From: Andreesenia angusta | GTDB lineage: Bacteria; Bacillota; Clostridia; Tissierellales; Gottschalkiaceae | DNA: 34,851 nucleotides | Assembly: GCA_030537835.1 (NCBI GenBank) | Contig: JAUNVB010000020.1 | Location: forward strand, 1-34,851 | Direction: 5' to 3' | Shown: positions 8,502 through 15,877 of the stretch, in pieces | Layout of the letters: the number at the start of each line of letters is the position of its first letter | How positions within the stretch are numbered: the stretch's first letter is position 1 | Notes under the pieces: generated by a model | Seen by the model: only the letters and a program-made list of their open reading frames with translations | The model's database searches: none | What the model was told of the DNA's origin: nothing | Program-made: the position numbers and the translations under genes

Positions 8502-9173
8502 TTACTGATATCTATTTTCTAAGATTTTTTTTATTTCTATTAATACACTCTCTAAATCTTTTCCATATATATCTGACTTTTCTATTATCTCGTCTTGATC
8601 GTTTTTACTTATCTCATCATATATTCCAACTATTTTAAACCCTAGTTTTTTAGCCGTATTTATAGAATATAGGGCATCTTCGAAAACCCATATATTCTCT
8701 CTTGGGACAGATAAGTAATTTTCTGCTTCGATAAAAATATCTGGATAAGACTTCGTCTTTCCAGTCTCAGGACAAGTAAATATTCTTTCAAAATATCTAT
8801 CTATATCTAATCTTTTAAAAGCCTTTTCTAAACAATATCGTTCTGTAGAGCTTGCTACGACCATTTTTATATCTTTCTCATATAAATATTCTAAAATTTC
8901 TTTAGCATTTGTCTTTAGCTCTGACCTATTTATATAATAATCTATTGCTAAATTGCTTATTTCATTCATTACTTCTTCCTTGCTTTTATCTAAATCATAA
9001 TTATCTATTATATATTGAACACCCATATCTAAAGTTAATTCAAATAATATATCTCCTAGATTCTCTTCAGCTTTTATCCCCAGATTATTTAAATAGTCTT
9101 TACCTAAATTATGCCAAATTTCCATAGAATCTATAATTGTTCCATCAATATCAAATATGGCCCCTTTAATCAT
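8502..9173 (-). CDS. HAD-superfamily hydrolase in the thiamine operon
   Basis: 223 aa, beta-phosphoglucomutase/phosphatase-like HAD protein. Motif I is FDIDGTIIDS (D8, D10), motif II is VVASST (S109/T110), motif III lysine is K141 in GKTKSYPDIF, and motif IV is WVFEDALYS (E165, D166). An inserted helical cap lies between motifs I and II. It overlaps thiE by 8 bp and precedes thiD by 17 bp, so it is expressed with the thiamine salvage genes. A phosphatase acting on a thiamine intermediate (TMP or a pyrimidine/thiazole phosphate) or a housekeeping nucleotidase is plausible; the sequence does not settle the substrate. Confidence 0.85.
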   Translation of the reverse strand: MIKGAIFDIDGTIIDSMEIWHNLGKDYLNNLGIKAEENLGDILFELTLDMGVQYIIDNYDLDKSKEEVMNEISNLAIDYYINRSELKTNAKEILEYLYEKDIKMVVASSTERYCLEKAFKRLDIDRYFERIFTCPETGKTKSYPDIFIEAENYLSVPRENIWVFEDALYSINTAKKLGFKIVGIYDEISKNDQDEIIEKSDIYGKDLESVLIEIKKILENRYQ

Positions 9174-9822
9174 TTATTATCTCCTTATCTAAAATCTCTT
9201 TTAATTCCTCAGTCTTCACTTTTATATCTTCATTAGAAAATATAGCGGATATAGATGCTATACCCGCTATTTCAACACCTTTTAATTCATATATATTCTC
9301 TCTATTAATTCCACCTATAGCTACTATAGGTATATTAACTTTTTGTACTATATCTTTTAATATATCAATATTTATATTCTCCGCATCATCCTTTGTATCT
9401 GTAGGAAAAACTGATCCCACTCCAAGATAATCAGCATTATTCTCTTCAGCCTCTATAGCCTGTTCAATCGTATGTGCTGATACTCCTATTATTTTATCTT
9501 CTCCTAAAATTTTCCTAGCTTCTTTAATATTAATATCCGATTGTCCTATATGGATTCCATCTGCATCTACTTCTTTTGCAATCTCTATATTATCATTTAT
9601 TATAAACGGTATCCTATCTTTACAAACTGCTTTAATCTTCCTAGCTTCTTCTAAGAATTGATCATATTTCATATCTTTCTCTCTTAGTTGCAATATCGTT
9701 ATACCACCCTCAATAGCTTCTTTTACCTGCGATTCTAATGTTTCACCGTTTAGCCAATTTCTACTAGTAATTGCATATAATAATAGATCTTCTTTAGAAA
9801 TTCTCATAGTTTGCGTATTCAT
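9166..9822 (-). CDS. thiE: Thiamine-phosphate synthase ThiE
   Basis: 218 aa from the chosen start. ThiE couples HMP-PP and thiazole phosphate to thiamine monophosphate. The TIM-barrel family signatures are present: LLYAITSRNWL, ILQLREKDM, FIINDNIEIA, ADGIHIGQSD, IIGVSAHTIEQA, YLGVGSVFPTDTK and IVAIGGINREN. Start: three in-frame ATGs (9837, 9822, 9807) lie inside the end of thiM. The ATG at 9822 has GGGAG at a suitable distance and is preferred. The 29-bp overlap with thiM implies coupled translation; the downstream HAD gene overlaps its stop by 8 bp. Confidence 0.93.
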   Translation of the reverse strand: MNTQTMRISKEDLLLYAITSRNWLNGETLESQVKEAIEGGITILQLREKDMKYDQFLEEARKIKAVCKDRIPFIINDNIEIAKEVDADGIHIGQSDINIKEARKILGEDKIIGVSAHTIEQAIEAEENNADYLGVGSVFPTDTKDDAENINIDILKDIVQKVNIPIVAIGGINRENIYELKGVEIAGIASISAIFSNEDIKVKTEELKEILDKEIIND

Positions 9823-10621
9823 CAAGAACACTCCCATTCATATTATATAATGCGTCTATCAATCTATTTCTATAAGTTGAATTTCCTTCATTCTCTAAAA
9901 GATTTTTATATCCTATTTCTCCAGCAATTCCCATAGCAACTACTGCGGCAGTCACAACTTTCAGTCTGTCTTTTTCTTCTGTATTTGCAGATACGAATGC
10001 ATTTATAATACTGCTTAATATGCATCCTGTTCCTGTTATACTGCTCATATTAGGATTTCCATTTCTTACTAGATATGCATATTTATCATCAGCTATTATA
10101 TCTATTTTGCCTGTTATAACTATTATTGTTTTTAATTTTTTAGACAATTCTTTTGCAAAACTCACTATATCTTCTAAATTTTCCTCTGTAATCTTCTCAG
10201 ATATATCTGCATCAACGCCTTTAGTTTTTCCTTCACCTTTATATAGAGTTTTAATCTCCGATATATTTCCTCTTATTATATCGAAGTCTATTTCTTCAAT
10301 AAGTTTTTCAGCTGTTTCAGTCCTAAATTTACTTGCTCCAGCACCAACAGGATCTAAAACTATTATCTTCCCTAAATCCGATGCCTTTTTGCCTGCTTTT
10401 ATCATAGCATTTACAGTTCTATCGTTAAGTGTTCCAATATTTATCGTTAGCCCATCTGAAATTGAAACGATATCCTCAACTTCTTTTTCACTATCTGCCA
10501 TTATAGGGCTAGCATTTATCGCTAAAAGCGCATTAGCAATATCATTGACTGTAACGTAATTAGTTATATTATGAATTAAAGCTCCTCTTTTTCTTAAATT
10601 ATCTAAATATTTTCCTAACAA
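9794..10621 (-). CDS. thiM: Hydroxyethylthiazole kinase ThiM
   Basis: 275 aa. ThiM phosphorylates salvaged hydroxyethylthiazole to give the thiazole substrate of ThiE. Diagnostic segments: LIHNITNYVTVNDIANALLA, SPIMADSEKEVEDI, VLDPVGAGASKFRT, IIRGNISEI and the catalytic SITGTGCILSS with its conserved Cys. The start codon is TTG (10619-10621), 5-7 nt after GAGGGGTG; no ATG with a better SD is near. It follows thiW by 20 bp. With ThiE and ThiD it makes TMP from imported precursors; no de novo genes (thiC, thiG, thiH, thiS) are present in the window. Confidence 0.94.
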   Translation of the reverse strand: MLGKYLDNLRKRGALIHNITNYVTVNDIANALLAINASPIMADSEKEVEDIVSISDGLTINIGTLNDRTVNAMIKAGKKASDLGKIIVLDPVGAGASKFRTETAEKLIEEIDFDIIRGNISEIKTLYKGEGKTKGVDADISEKITEENLEDIVSFAKELSKKLKTIIVITGKIDIIADDKYAYLVRNGNPNMSSITGTGCILSSIINAFVSANTEEKDRLKVVTAAVVAMGIAGEIGYKNLLENEGNSTYRNRLIDALYNMNGSVLDEYANYENF

Positions 10622-10641
10622 AATTTCACCCCTCAGATTTT

Positions 10642-11142
10642 TTAAATATCTATAACCCCTGCTTTTTTAAGGCCATAAATTAAAACTAAAGCTATAATAC
10701 TTCCTCCTATTGTCGATATTAAAAAAGGAATTATATAGGTATAGAAAGCTATATTCCCAGCTACTTCCCCTAAAAATATTTTAGCTAATGGATAAGCAAC
10801 TAATGCTCCTAATATCCCTGTTCCAAATACTTCACCAATACCAGTTGCTATAAGATTTTTCGTCTTATAATAAACTATTCCGGCAATTAATGCTCCAAAA
10901 ATACTTCCCGGAAAAGCAAGTATAGTTCCTAGTCCAGATATATATCTTATTAGACTTGCTATAAATGCTATTACAACGCCATGAAAAGGTCCTAATATTA
11001 CTGCTGCAATTATATTGACCATATGTTGTACTGGTGCACATTTACTACCAAAAATTGGAAAGGATATAAAGCTTCCTACCACTGCAAGAGCTATTAAAAC
11101 TCCTGATAGTGAAATCTCTTTTGTTGTAATTTTTTTCATCAT
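10642..11142 (-). CDS. thiW: ThiW, ECF transporter S component (predicted thiazole uptake)
   Basis: 166 aa with about 5-6 membrane segments. It matches the ThiW family: ISLSGVLIALAVVGSFISFP at the N-terminus, then SKCAPVQHMVNIIAAVILGP and ISGLGTILAFPGSIFGALI. ThiW proteins are predicted substrate-binding (S) subunits of energy-coupling-factor importers for hydroxyethylthiazole; they need the shared EcfA/A'/T module encoded elsewhere. Position next to the thiazole kinase thiM supports this substrate. It is the first gene of the operon, about 200 bp after the TPP riboswitch. SD AAGGAGG lies 7 nt before the first of two tandem ATGs. Confidence 0.92.
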   Translation of the reverse strand: MMKKITTKEISLSGVLIALAVVGSFISFPIFGSKCAPVQHMVNIIAAVILGPFHGVVIAFIASLIRYISGLGTILAFPGSIFGALIAGIVYYKTKNLIATGIGEVFGTGILGALVAYPLAKIFLGEVAGNIAFYTYIIPFLISTIGGSIIALVLIYGLKKAGVIDI

Positions 11143-11280
11143 TTTGAAACCTCCTTGTAATTTGATTAATTAAAATAATTGTATTCAAGGAGTATAAACC
11201 AAATGGATCTGGAATATAAAGTGAAATGTATTATATTGAATATCTAATATATAATACTTATAGTATTATTTTTATATAAA

Positions 11281-11323
11281 TAAAAAAATCTGTATATTTA
11301 CCGGAAAATAGGCAGATATACAG
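11281..11323 (-). terminator. Leader terminator of the TPP riboswitch
   Basis: On the minus strand CTGTATAT and ATATACAG (11290-11297 with 11316-11323) pair and are followed by a T-rich run. It lies between aptamer and thiW, so it is the likely expression platform: transcription would stop here when TPP is bound. Confidence 0.72.
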
Positions 11324-11340
11324 TAATATAATGTATACTA

Positions 11341-11430
11341 TCTTCCCTACGTTGGCATTATCCAAATCAGGTTAATGGGTCAAAGCTCTACAAGCTTACT
11401 CTCAGCCCACTTCCGGTGAGCTCCCCTCGA
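11341..11430 (-). promoter_or_regulatory. TPP riboswitch (THI element)
   Basis: On the minus strand the conserved aptamer blocks appear in order: GGGGAGC, GGGCTGAGA, GACCC, then ACCTGATTTGGATAATGCC and the closing GTAGGGAA. The CTGAGA pyrimidine-sensing loop and the GGATAATGCC pyrophosphate-sensing segment are intact. It precedes the whole thiamine salvage operon and should turn it off when TPP is abundant. Confidence 0.96.
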
Positions 11431-11440
11431 ATACATCTTC

Positions 11441-11469
11441 ATTATATAATTTTACCAATTTTATTTCAA
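11441..11469 (-). promoter_or_regulatory. Promoter of the thiamine operon
   Basis: TTGAAA (11464-11469), 17-bp spacer and TATAAT (11441-11446) on the minus strand. The predicted start lies just upstream of the TPP aptamer. The 11143-11587 stretch without genes is explained by leader, riboswitch and the two divergent promoters. Confidence 0.8.
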
Positions 11470-11531
11470 CTCATATTTAACTAATTGTTTGAATTAATAA
11501 TTCTATTTATATCTTTCTCTTTGCCTTCAAA

Positions 11532-11560
11532 TTGATATTAAGCTTTTTTCATGCTATAAT
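11532..11560 (+). promoter_or_regulatory. Promoter of the MATE transporter gene
   Basis: TTGATA (11532-11537), 17-bp spacer and TATAAT (11555-11560) with an extended TG at 11552-11553. It drives the divergent gene starting at 11588. Confidence 0.8.
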
Positions 11561-11587
11561 TCTATTTAATTGAATGGAGGCTTTTAT

Positions 11588-12916
11588 GTGAATGACAATT
11601 TACTAAATAAGTTCATAAAATACGTCAGTTTTAATGTTCTTGGAATGTTAGGACTTTCTTTTTATATATTAGGAGATACTTTCTTTGTAGCTCAAGCATT
11701 GGGTGCAAACGGGCTTGCTGCTTTGAACTTTTCTATATCTATTTATAGCCTAATGCATGGAACTGGACTTATGATTGGTATTGGTGGAGCAGCAAAATAC
11801 AGTATGTTAAAATCTCAAAATGAGAATGAAAAAGCAAATAGAATTTTTACATCAGCTTTTAAGTTTACATTATTATTAGCTCTATTATATATGCTCATTG
11901 GTATATTTAGATCTGAACAGCTCTCTATTTTGCTAGGAGCAGATAGCACTACGATCGACATGACAAATTCTTATTTAAAGACTATATTGATATTTGCACC
12001 ATTTTATCTATTGAATAATTTACTTTTAGCATTCGTACGTAATGATAAGAATCCGAATCTTCCTATGATAGCAATGATTGTTGGAAGTGTCGCAAATGTA
12101 TTTCTAGACTATATATTTATGTTTAAATTCCATATGGGAATGTTTGGAGCGGCTTTTGCTACAAGTTTAGCTCCAATAATTAGTCTTTCTATACTATCTA
12201 TTCATTTCATAAAAAAGAATAACGATTTTAAATATATAAGATCTAGTTTAAAATTAGATCATATTAAAGATATTATAAAGCTTGGCTTATCTGCATTTAT
12301 AACTGAAATATCTTCTGCAATTGCCTTGATAAGTTTTAATCTAGTTATATTAAATATAAGAGGTAATTTAGGTGTAGCATCGTATGGTATAATTGCAAAT
12401 ATGGCATTAATTGGTGTTGCTATTTTCACAGGAGTTGCACAAGGTATTCAGCCACTTTTAAGTAGAGCCTATGGACTGAGTAATAGTAGGAACCTAAGAC
12501 AGATAAAAAGATATTCTGTTTTTACATCCATAATCATCGCTATAATAATATATATTGGTATTTTCACTTATTCAGAAAATATCATATCTGTATTTAATAG
12601 TGAGAACAATATAGAAATAGCCAATATGACTAAGACCGGATTTGAAATTTACTTTATTGGATTCTTCTTTGCAGGCATAAATATAGTTTTAACTATGTAT
12701 TTATCCTCTATAGAAAAAACTAGAGCGGCCTTTTTAATATCCATAAGTAGAGGATGCGTTATAATTGTACCTTTAGTAATAATATTAAGTGGTATGTGGA
12801 AGATGAAAGGTATATGGTTAGCGTTCGTACTGACTGAATTTATCGTCAGTTTAATAGCATTATATATAATACTATCTAATAGAAAACAGTTAAAAAAACG
12901 ATATAAATCTATATAA
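11588..12916 (+). CDS. MATE family efflux transporter
   Basis: 442 aa from the chosen start, about 12 membrane segments in two related halves. MATE hallmarks: LGLSFYILGDTFFVAQALGANGLAALN in the first helices, SYLKTILIFAPFYLLNNLLLAFVRNDKNPNLPM, NVFLDYIFMFKFHMGMFGAAFAT, and IFTGVAQGIQPLLSRAYG in the second half. Such proteins export cationic drugs or metabolites using Na+ or H+. MepA-like relatives are common in Firmicutes, but the substrate cannot be told. Start: SD GGAGG (11576-11580) is 7 nt before GTG at 11588; the in-frame TTG at 11570 lies upstream of that SD and is less likely. It is monocistronic and divergent from the thiamine operon. Confidence 0.92.
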   Translation: MNDNLLNKFIKYVSFNVLGMLGLSFYILGDTFFVAQALGANGLAALNFSISIYSLMHGTGLMIGIGGAAKYSMLKSQNENEKANRIFTSAFKFTLLLALLYMLIGIFRSEQLSILLGADSTTIDMTNSYLKTILIFAPFYLLNNLLLAFVRNDKNPNLPMIAMIVGSVANVFLDYIFMFKFHMGMFGAAFATSLAPIISLSILSIHFIKKNNDFKYIRSSLKLDHIKDIIKLGLSAFITEISSAIALISFNLVILNIRGNLGVASYGIIANMALIGVAIFTGVAQGIQPLLSRAYGLSNSRNLRQIKRYSVFTSIIIAIIIYIGIFTYSENIISVFNSENNIEIANMTKTGFEIYFIGFFFAGINIVLTMYLSSIEKTRAAFLISISRGCVIIVPLVIILSGMWKMKGIWLAFVLTEFIVSLIALYIILSNRKQLKKRYKSI

Positions 12917-12953
12917 AAAAGCTCTGAGTCTAAAAAAAGATTCAGAGCTTTTT
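12916..12953. terminator. Bidirectional terminator
   Basis: AAAAAGCTCTGAGTC pairs with GATTCAGAGCTTTTT around an A-rich loop. It serves the MATE gene and the convergent flavodoxin gene. Confidence 0.9.
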
Positions 12954-12968
12954 ATATTATTTATATAA

Positions 12969-13379
12969 TTAAAATTTATCTACAGCTGCTTTTAATTCAT
13001 CTTTTACTGAATCATCCGGCTCTTCTAGACATACAACTGGATCAGCTGCCATTATAGCACCTTTTCCTTCCATTTCTTCTTTCCAAGTCTCCATATATTC
13101 GCCATCTCCCCAACCATAAGAACCAAACATAAATACTTCTTTACCATCTAAAGACGGTATTGAATCTATAGTTGGAACTATTATGCTTTCGTCTACTTCC
13201 TCAACTCCAGTAGCCGGTGAGCCAAATACTAATATATCTGCATCTGCAAACTCTTCACCATCTGCTTCATCAGTATAGATATTGAGTTCATATCCTTTTG
13301 ATTCTATAGCTTCTTTCACTGTTTCAGCCATTTCTTCTGTACGACCTGTTGAGCTAAAATAAATCATATTTACTTTCAT
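12969..13379 (-). CDS. Short-chain flavodoxin
   Basis: 136 aa, a single flavodoxin domain that carries electrons on FMN in place of ferredoxin. The phosphate-binding loop is SSTGRTEEMA (about residues 9-18, where many flavodoxins have SGTGNTE). FMN-flanking loops are GSPATGVEEVDES and MFGSYGWGDGEYMETW. The chain is very acidic, as usual. It is transcribed alone from a consensus promoter overlapped by a Fur box, so it should be induced by iron starvation, the classical setting for replacing ferredoxin. GGAGG precedes the ATG. Confidence 0.95.
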   Translation of the reverse strand: MKVNMIYFSSTGRTEEMAETVKEAIESKGYELNIYTDEADGEEFADADILVFGSPATGVEEVDESIIVPTIDSIPSLDGKEVFMFGSYGWGDGEYMETWKEEMEGKGAIMAADPVVCLEEPDDSVKDELKAAVDKF

Positions 13380-13425
13380 AATACTACCTCCATTTTTTAT
13401 ATTAAATCCAATTCTATTTAACGAA

Positions 13426-13444
13426 TTTAACGATTATCATTATT
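13426..13444. promoter_or_regulatory. Fur box of the flavodoxin gene
   Basis: On the minus strand AATAATGATAATCGTTAAA matches the 19-bp Fur consensus GATAATGATAATCATTATC at 15 of 19 positions. It overlaps the -10 and the predicted start site, a repressing position. Confidence 0.68.
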
Positions 13445-13470
13445 ATATATTTTATTTTTCTCTTTGTCAA
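13442..13470 (-). promoter_or_regulatory. Consensus promoter of the flavodoxin gene
   Basis: TTGACA (13465-13470), exactly 17 bp, TATAAT (13442-13447): a perfect sigma-A promoter on the minus strand. It lies between the P1 peptidase stop and the flavodoxin gene. Confidence 0.88.
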
Positions 13471-13477
13471 AATAAAA

Positions 13478-14434
13478 TTATGCAAATCCCTTAAATCCAT
13501 AGGCTGATTTTGCTTTCTTCGCCGCTCTTCTAACAGCTCTAGCAATTATATCTACAGATATACTTGCTAATATATCTTTATCAATATCTATATCTCCATA
13601 GGATATTGTGAATATAGTATCACCATCTAAAGATGTATGTACTGGACTTATACTTTTTGCATAACCATTATGGGCTATTCTAGCAATTCTATTTGCCTCT
13701 ACTTTTTTTAATTTTGCATTAGTTATTATACATCCTAATGTAGTATTACCAATTTTATTTTTCTCTATTCTTTCTTTATCTATATTCGAAATCAAAATCT
13801 CTTTACTATTTTTAAAGCTCTTCCTATCTTCATCTAATAATCCTGCTATGATTCTGCCATCAGAATCTATAATATCGCCGAGAGCATTTAAAGCTATTAT
13901 AGCTCCTATTTTTAATTCACCTATTTTCGTTGCATATATACCTATTCCTGATTTCATAGCATAATCTTTCCCCAAAATTTTTCCTATAGTAGCTCCAGTT
14001 CCAGCTCCTACATTTCCCTCTTCTAATATATTTTTTTCTGAATTAATACAAGCTTTATAACCCATATCTTTATCAGGTCTTATAGCTCCATTCCCTACTT
14101 CTAGATCGAATAAAGAAGCAGCGCATACTATAGGGACAGTATTTGTACCTATAGTAAATCCTATACCACGCTCTTCTAAATACTTCATAACTCCACTAGA
14201 TGCATCTAAACCATAAGCGCTACCACCTGATAATACTATACTATGTATTCTCTCAACCATATTCTCAGGATTTAATAGAGCCGTCTCTCTAGTTGCAGGT
14301 GCACCTCCTCTTATATCAACTCCTGCTATCCCACCTTCTTTACATATAATAACTGTGCATCCTGTTCCTGCTTCACTATCAGTATAATGCCCTATTTTAA
14401 ACCCTTCTATTTCTCTAATATCTATTTCTTCCAT
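13478..14434 (-). CDS. P1 family (DmpA/NylC-like) peptidase or amidohydrolase
   Basis: 318 aa. Family S58/P1 enzymes are Ntn-type hydrolases that cut themselves into two chains and act as L-aminopeptidases, D-esterases or amide hydrolases. Matching features: FKIGHYTDSEAGTGCTVIIC at the N-terminus, GVDIRGGAPATRET, IVLSGGSAYGLDASSGVM, NVGAGTGATIGKI and GNTTLGCIITNA. Self-cleavage is expected between N230 and T231, making T231 the nucleophile. No signal peptide, so it acts inside the cell. It follows the fluoride-riboswitch antiporter by 58 bp on the same strand, and the gap holds a hairpin with a duplicated SD. AGGAGG is 6 nt before the ATG. The substrate is unknown. Confidence 0.9.
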   Translation of the reverse strand: MEEIDIREIEGFKIGHYTDSEAGTGCTVIICKEGGIAGVDIRGGAPATRETALLNPENMVERIHSIVLSGGSAYGLDASSGVMKYLEERGIGFTIGTNTVPIVCAASLFDLEVGNGAIRPDKDMGYKACINSEKNILEEGNVGAGTGATIGKILGKDYAMKSGIGIYATKIGELKIGAIIALNALGDIIDSDGRIIAGLLDEDRKSFKNSKEILISNIDKERIEKNKIGNTTLGCIITNAKLKKVEANRIARIAHNGYAKSISPVHTSLDGDTIFTISYGDIDIDKDILASISVDIIARAVRRAAKKAKSAYGFKGFA

Positions 14435-14440
14435 TATATA

Positions 14441-14480
14441 CCTCCTAAAAGCTCAAGAGCTTAAAACCTCCTGAGCTTTA
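14441..14480 (-). promoter_or_regulatory. Intercistronic hairpins with duplicated Shine-Dalgarno
   Basis: On the minus strand AAAGCTCA pairs with TGAGCTTT around a loop containing one AGGAGG. An alternative hairpin uses the inner palindrome AAGCTCTTGAGCTT. The real SD (another AGGAGG, 14441-14446) follows. The two folds are mutually exclusive and could modulate the downstream peptidase, or act as a weak intergenic terminator. Confidence 0.4.
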
Positions 14481-14492
14481 TTATATATCATT

Positions 14493-15671
14493 TTAAGCTT
14501 TATTTAATAATCTCTTATAACTATAATCTATTGCAAATGAACCTAATGGAGCTGTTATTATTATAGCTAGAACTGCAACTGTTAATATTATATTTCCTGA
14601 AGCCAAACCTTCAGTTAAAGGAATAGAGCCAATAGCCGCTTGTACCGTAGCTTTTGGACAGTATGCTATCATGCTAAATATCTTTTCTCTAGTGCTTAAT
14701 TCTGTCTTCAATAGACATATATAAACGCCTATAACTCTGAACACTAATGCTCCGAAGATTAATATTACTGCTGACAAACCAGCACCTGATACGTATTTTA
14801 TATCTACTGTGGCTCCTACTAAAACGAATAAAAGTAGTTCTGCACCTGACCAAAGACTAGAATACTTCAATCCTATATCATTCGCAATATCAGGTCTAAC
14901 TCTTTTTATAGTAATTCCTATACTCATAATAGAGAGCAATCCAGAAAATCCTATATTACCTGTAATACTATCTTCTATAGTGACAAGTATAAAGGAAATA
15001 CTTAAAACTAATACTACTTTTAGACTATCGTCTATAGTAAATCTTCTGAATAATTCTATTAAAGCTAGCCCGATTAATACTCCTACTAATACCCCAAATA
15101 TTATTGATGTCGGAATTCGTATAAAATTTAAGGCTGATATATCTCCTCCTTTAGCTAATCCTAAAAACGAAGTAAATAAAACAATTACAAAGACATCATC
15201 AACCGATGATCCTGCCATTATCAATTGTGGAATTTTTTCTTTTATTCCATATCTCTCGCCAATTAATTTAAGCATTTTAGGTACTATTACAGCTGGTGAT
15301 ACGGCTGCAATAACAGTTCCTAAAATAGCTGAATCTAATAAACTTATTCCTAAAAGCTTTGGTGCTATTATAATAGTTCCAATAATTTCTAAGCTTGCTG
15401 GAATAAATGACATCAGTATAGCCGGTCTACCTACTGCTCTTAAATCTTTTAAATCCATATTAAGGCCTGCTCTTGTCAAGATTATAATAAGCGCTATTCT
15501 TCTGAGTTCTGAAGAAATAGATAATATCGATTCATCTAGATAATTAAATGCATTCGGCCCTATTAATATACCTATTATCAACATTCCAAGAAGTCTTGGC
15601 AGTTTAAATTTATTGAGAATCTCACCTAATGTAAATCCCAATATAAATATTATTGCTAAACTCAATAACAT
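14493..15671 (-). CDS. CPA-family cation:proton antiporter under fluoride riboswitch control
   Basis: 392 aa, about 11-12 membrane segments. It belongs to the Na+/H+ exchanger (PF00999, KefB/NhaP-type) superfamily: FTLGEILNKFKLPRLLGMLIIGILIGP at the N-terminus, ILTRAGLNMDLKDL, LGTVIAAVSPAVIVPKMLKL, and AGSSVDDVFVIVLF, which holds the paired acidic residues expected at the ion site. No TrkA-N/RCK domain follows. The preceding RNA leader is a crcB-type aptamer fused to a terminator, so the gene should be expressed when fluoride rises. Antiporters are a known minority class among crcB-motif genes, beside Fluc/CrcB and CLC-F exporters. Whether this one moves fluoride or restores ion balance is open. 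GGAGGG precedes the ATG. Confidence 0.9.
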   Translation of the reverse strand: MLLSLAIIFILGFTLGEILNKFKLPRLLGMLIIGILIGPNAFNYLDESILSISSELRRIALIIILTRAGLNMDLKDLRAVGRPAILMSFIPASLEIIGTIIIAPKLLGISLLDSAILGTVIAAVSPAVIVPKMLKLIGERYGIKEKIPQLIMAGSSVDDVFVIVLFTSFLGLAKGGDISALNFIRIPTSIIFGVLVGVLIGLALIELFRRFTIDDSLKVVLVLSISFILVTIEDSITGNIGFSGLLSIMSIGITIKRVRPDIANDIGLKYSSLWSGAELLLFVLVGATVDIKYVSGAGLSAVILIFGALVFRVIGVYICLLKTELSTREKIFSMIAYCPKATVQAAIGSIPLTEGLASGNIILTVAVLAIIITAPLGSFAIDYSYKRLLNKA

Positions 15672-15695
15672 TGTACTCCCTCCTTTAAATTAAAT

Positions 15696-15741
15696 AAAAA
15701 AAGCTGACAAAATCTGCATCATATGCAGAAGTCATCAGCTT
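15696..15741 (-). terminator. Riboswitch-controlled terminator
   Basis: On the minus strand AAGCTGA pairs with TCAGCTT, and within it TCTGCAT pairs with ATGCAGA, followed by a T run. Its 5' arm is also the 3' part of the fluoride aptamer, so aptamer and terminator exclude one another: ligand binding should permit read-through. Confidence 0.85.
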
Positions 15742-15787
15742 AAAGCGGTTTGGGTCTTATCCCTGGGAGAACTTCATTCCCGATTAT
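15720..15787 (-). promoter_or_regulatory. Fluoride riboswitch (crcB motif)
   Basis: The minus strand has GGGAATGAAGTTCTCCC, then AAACCGCTTTAAGCTGATGA and CTTCTGCA. These match the crcB-motif blocks GG-N-ATG-N-GTTC-N-CC, AACCGCT, AGCTGATGACTCCT in order and spacing, with a short extra GGG/CCC hairpin between the first two. It precedes the antiporter gene. Confidence 0.85.
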
Positions 15788-15791
15788 AATT

Positions 15792-15821
15792 TTGTAAGGA
15801 TATTTTATCATATTTTATGAT
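15792..15821 (+). promoter_or_regulatory. Possible promoter of the 15878 gene
   Basis: TTGTAA (15792-15797) and TATGAT (15816-15821) with an 18-bp spacer, 56 bp before the ATG. Confidence 0.45.
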
Positions 15822-15877
15822 AAAATAACAGTATTAAGTAAGTATTTATTATAAAAATAATTTTTGAAGGTGATTTG

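Noticed and set aside
9820..9837. Long N-terminus of ThiE from the ATG at 9837
   Set aside because: The SD GGGAG lies just downstream of that ATG and is spaced for the ATG at 9822.
15784..15790. TATAAT at the upstream edge of the fluoride aptamer as its promoter
   Set aside because: Transcription would begin inside the aptamer and destroy it.
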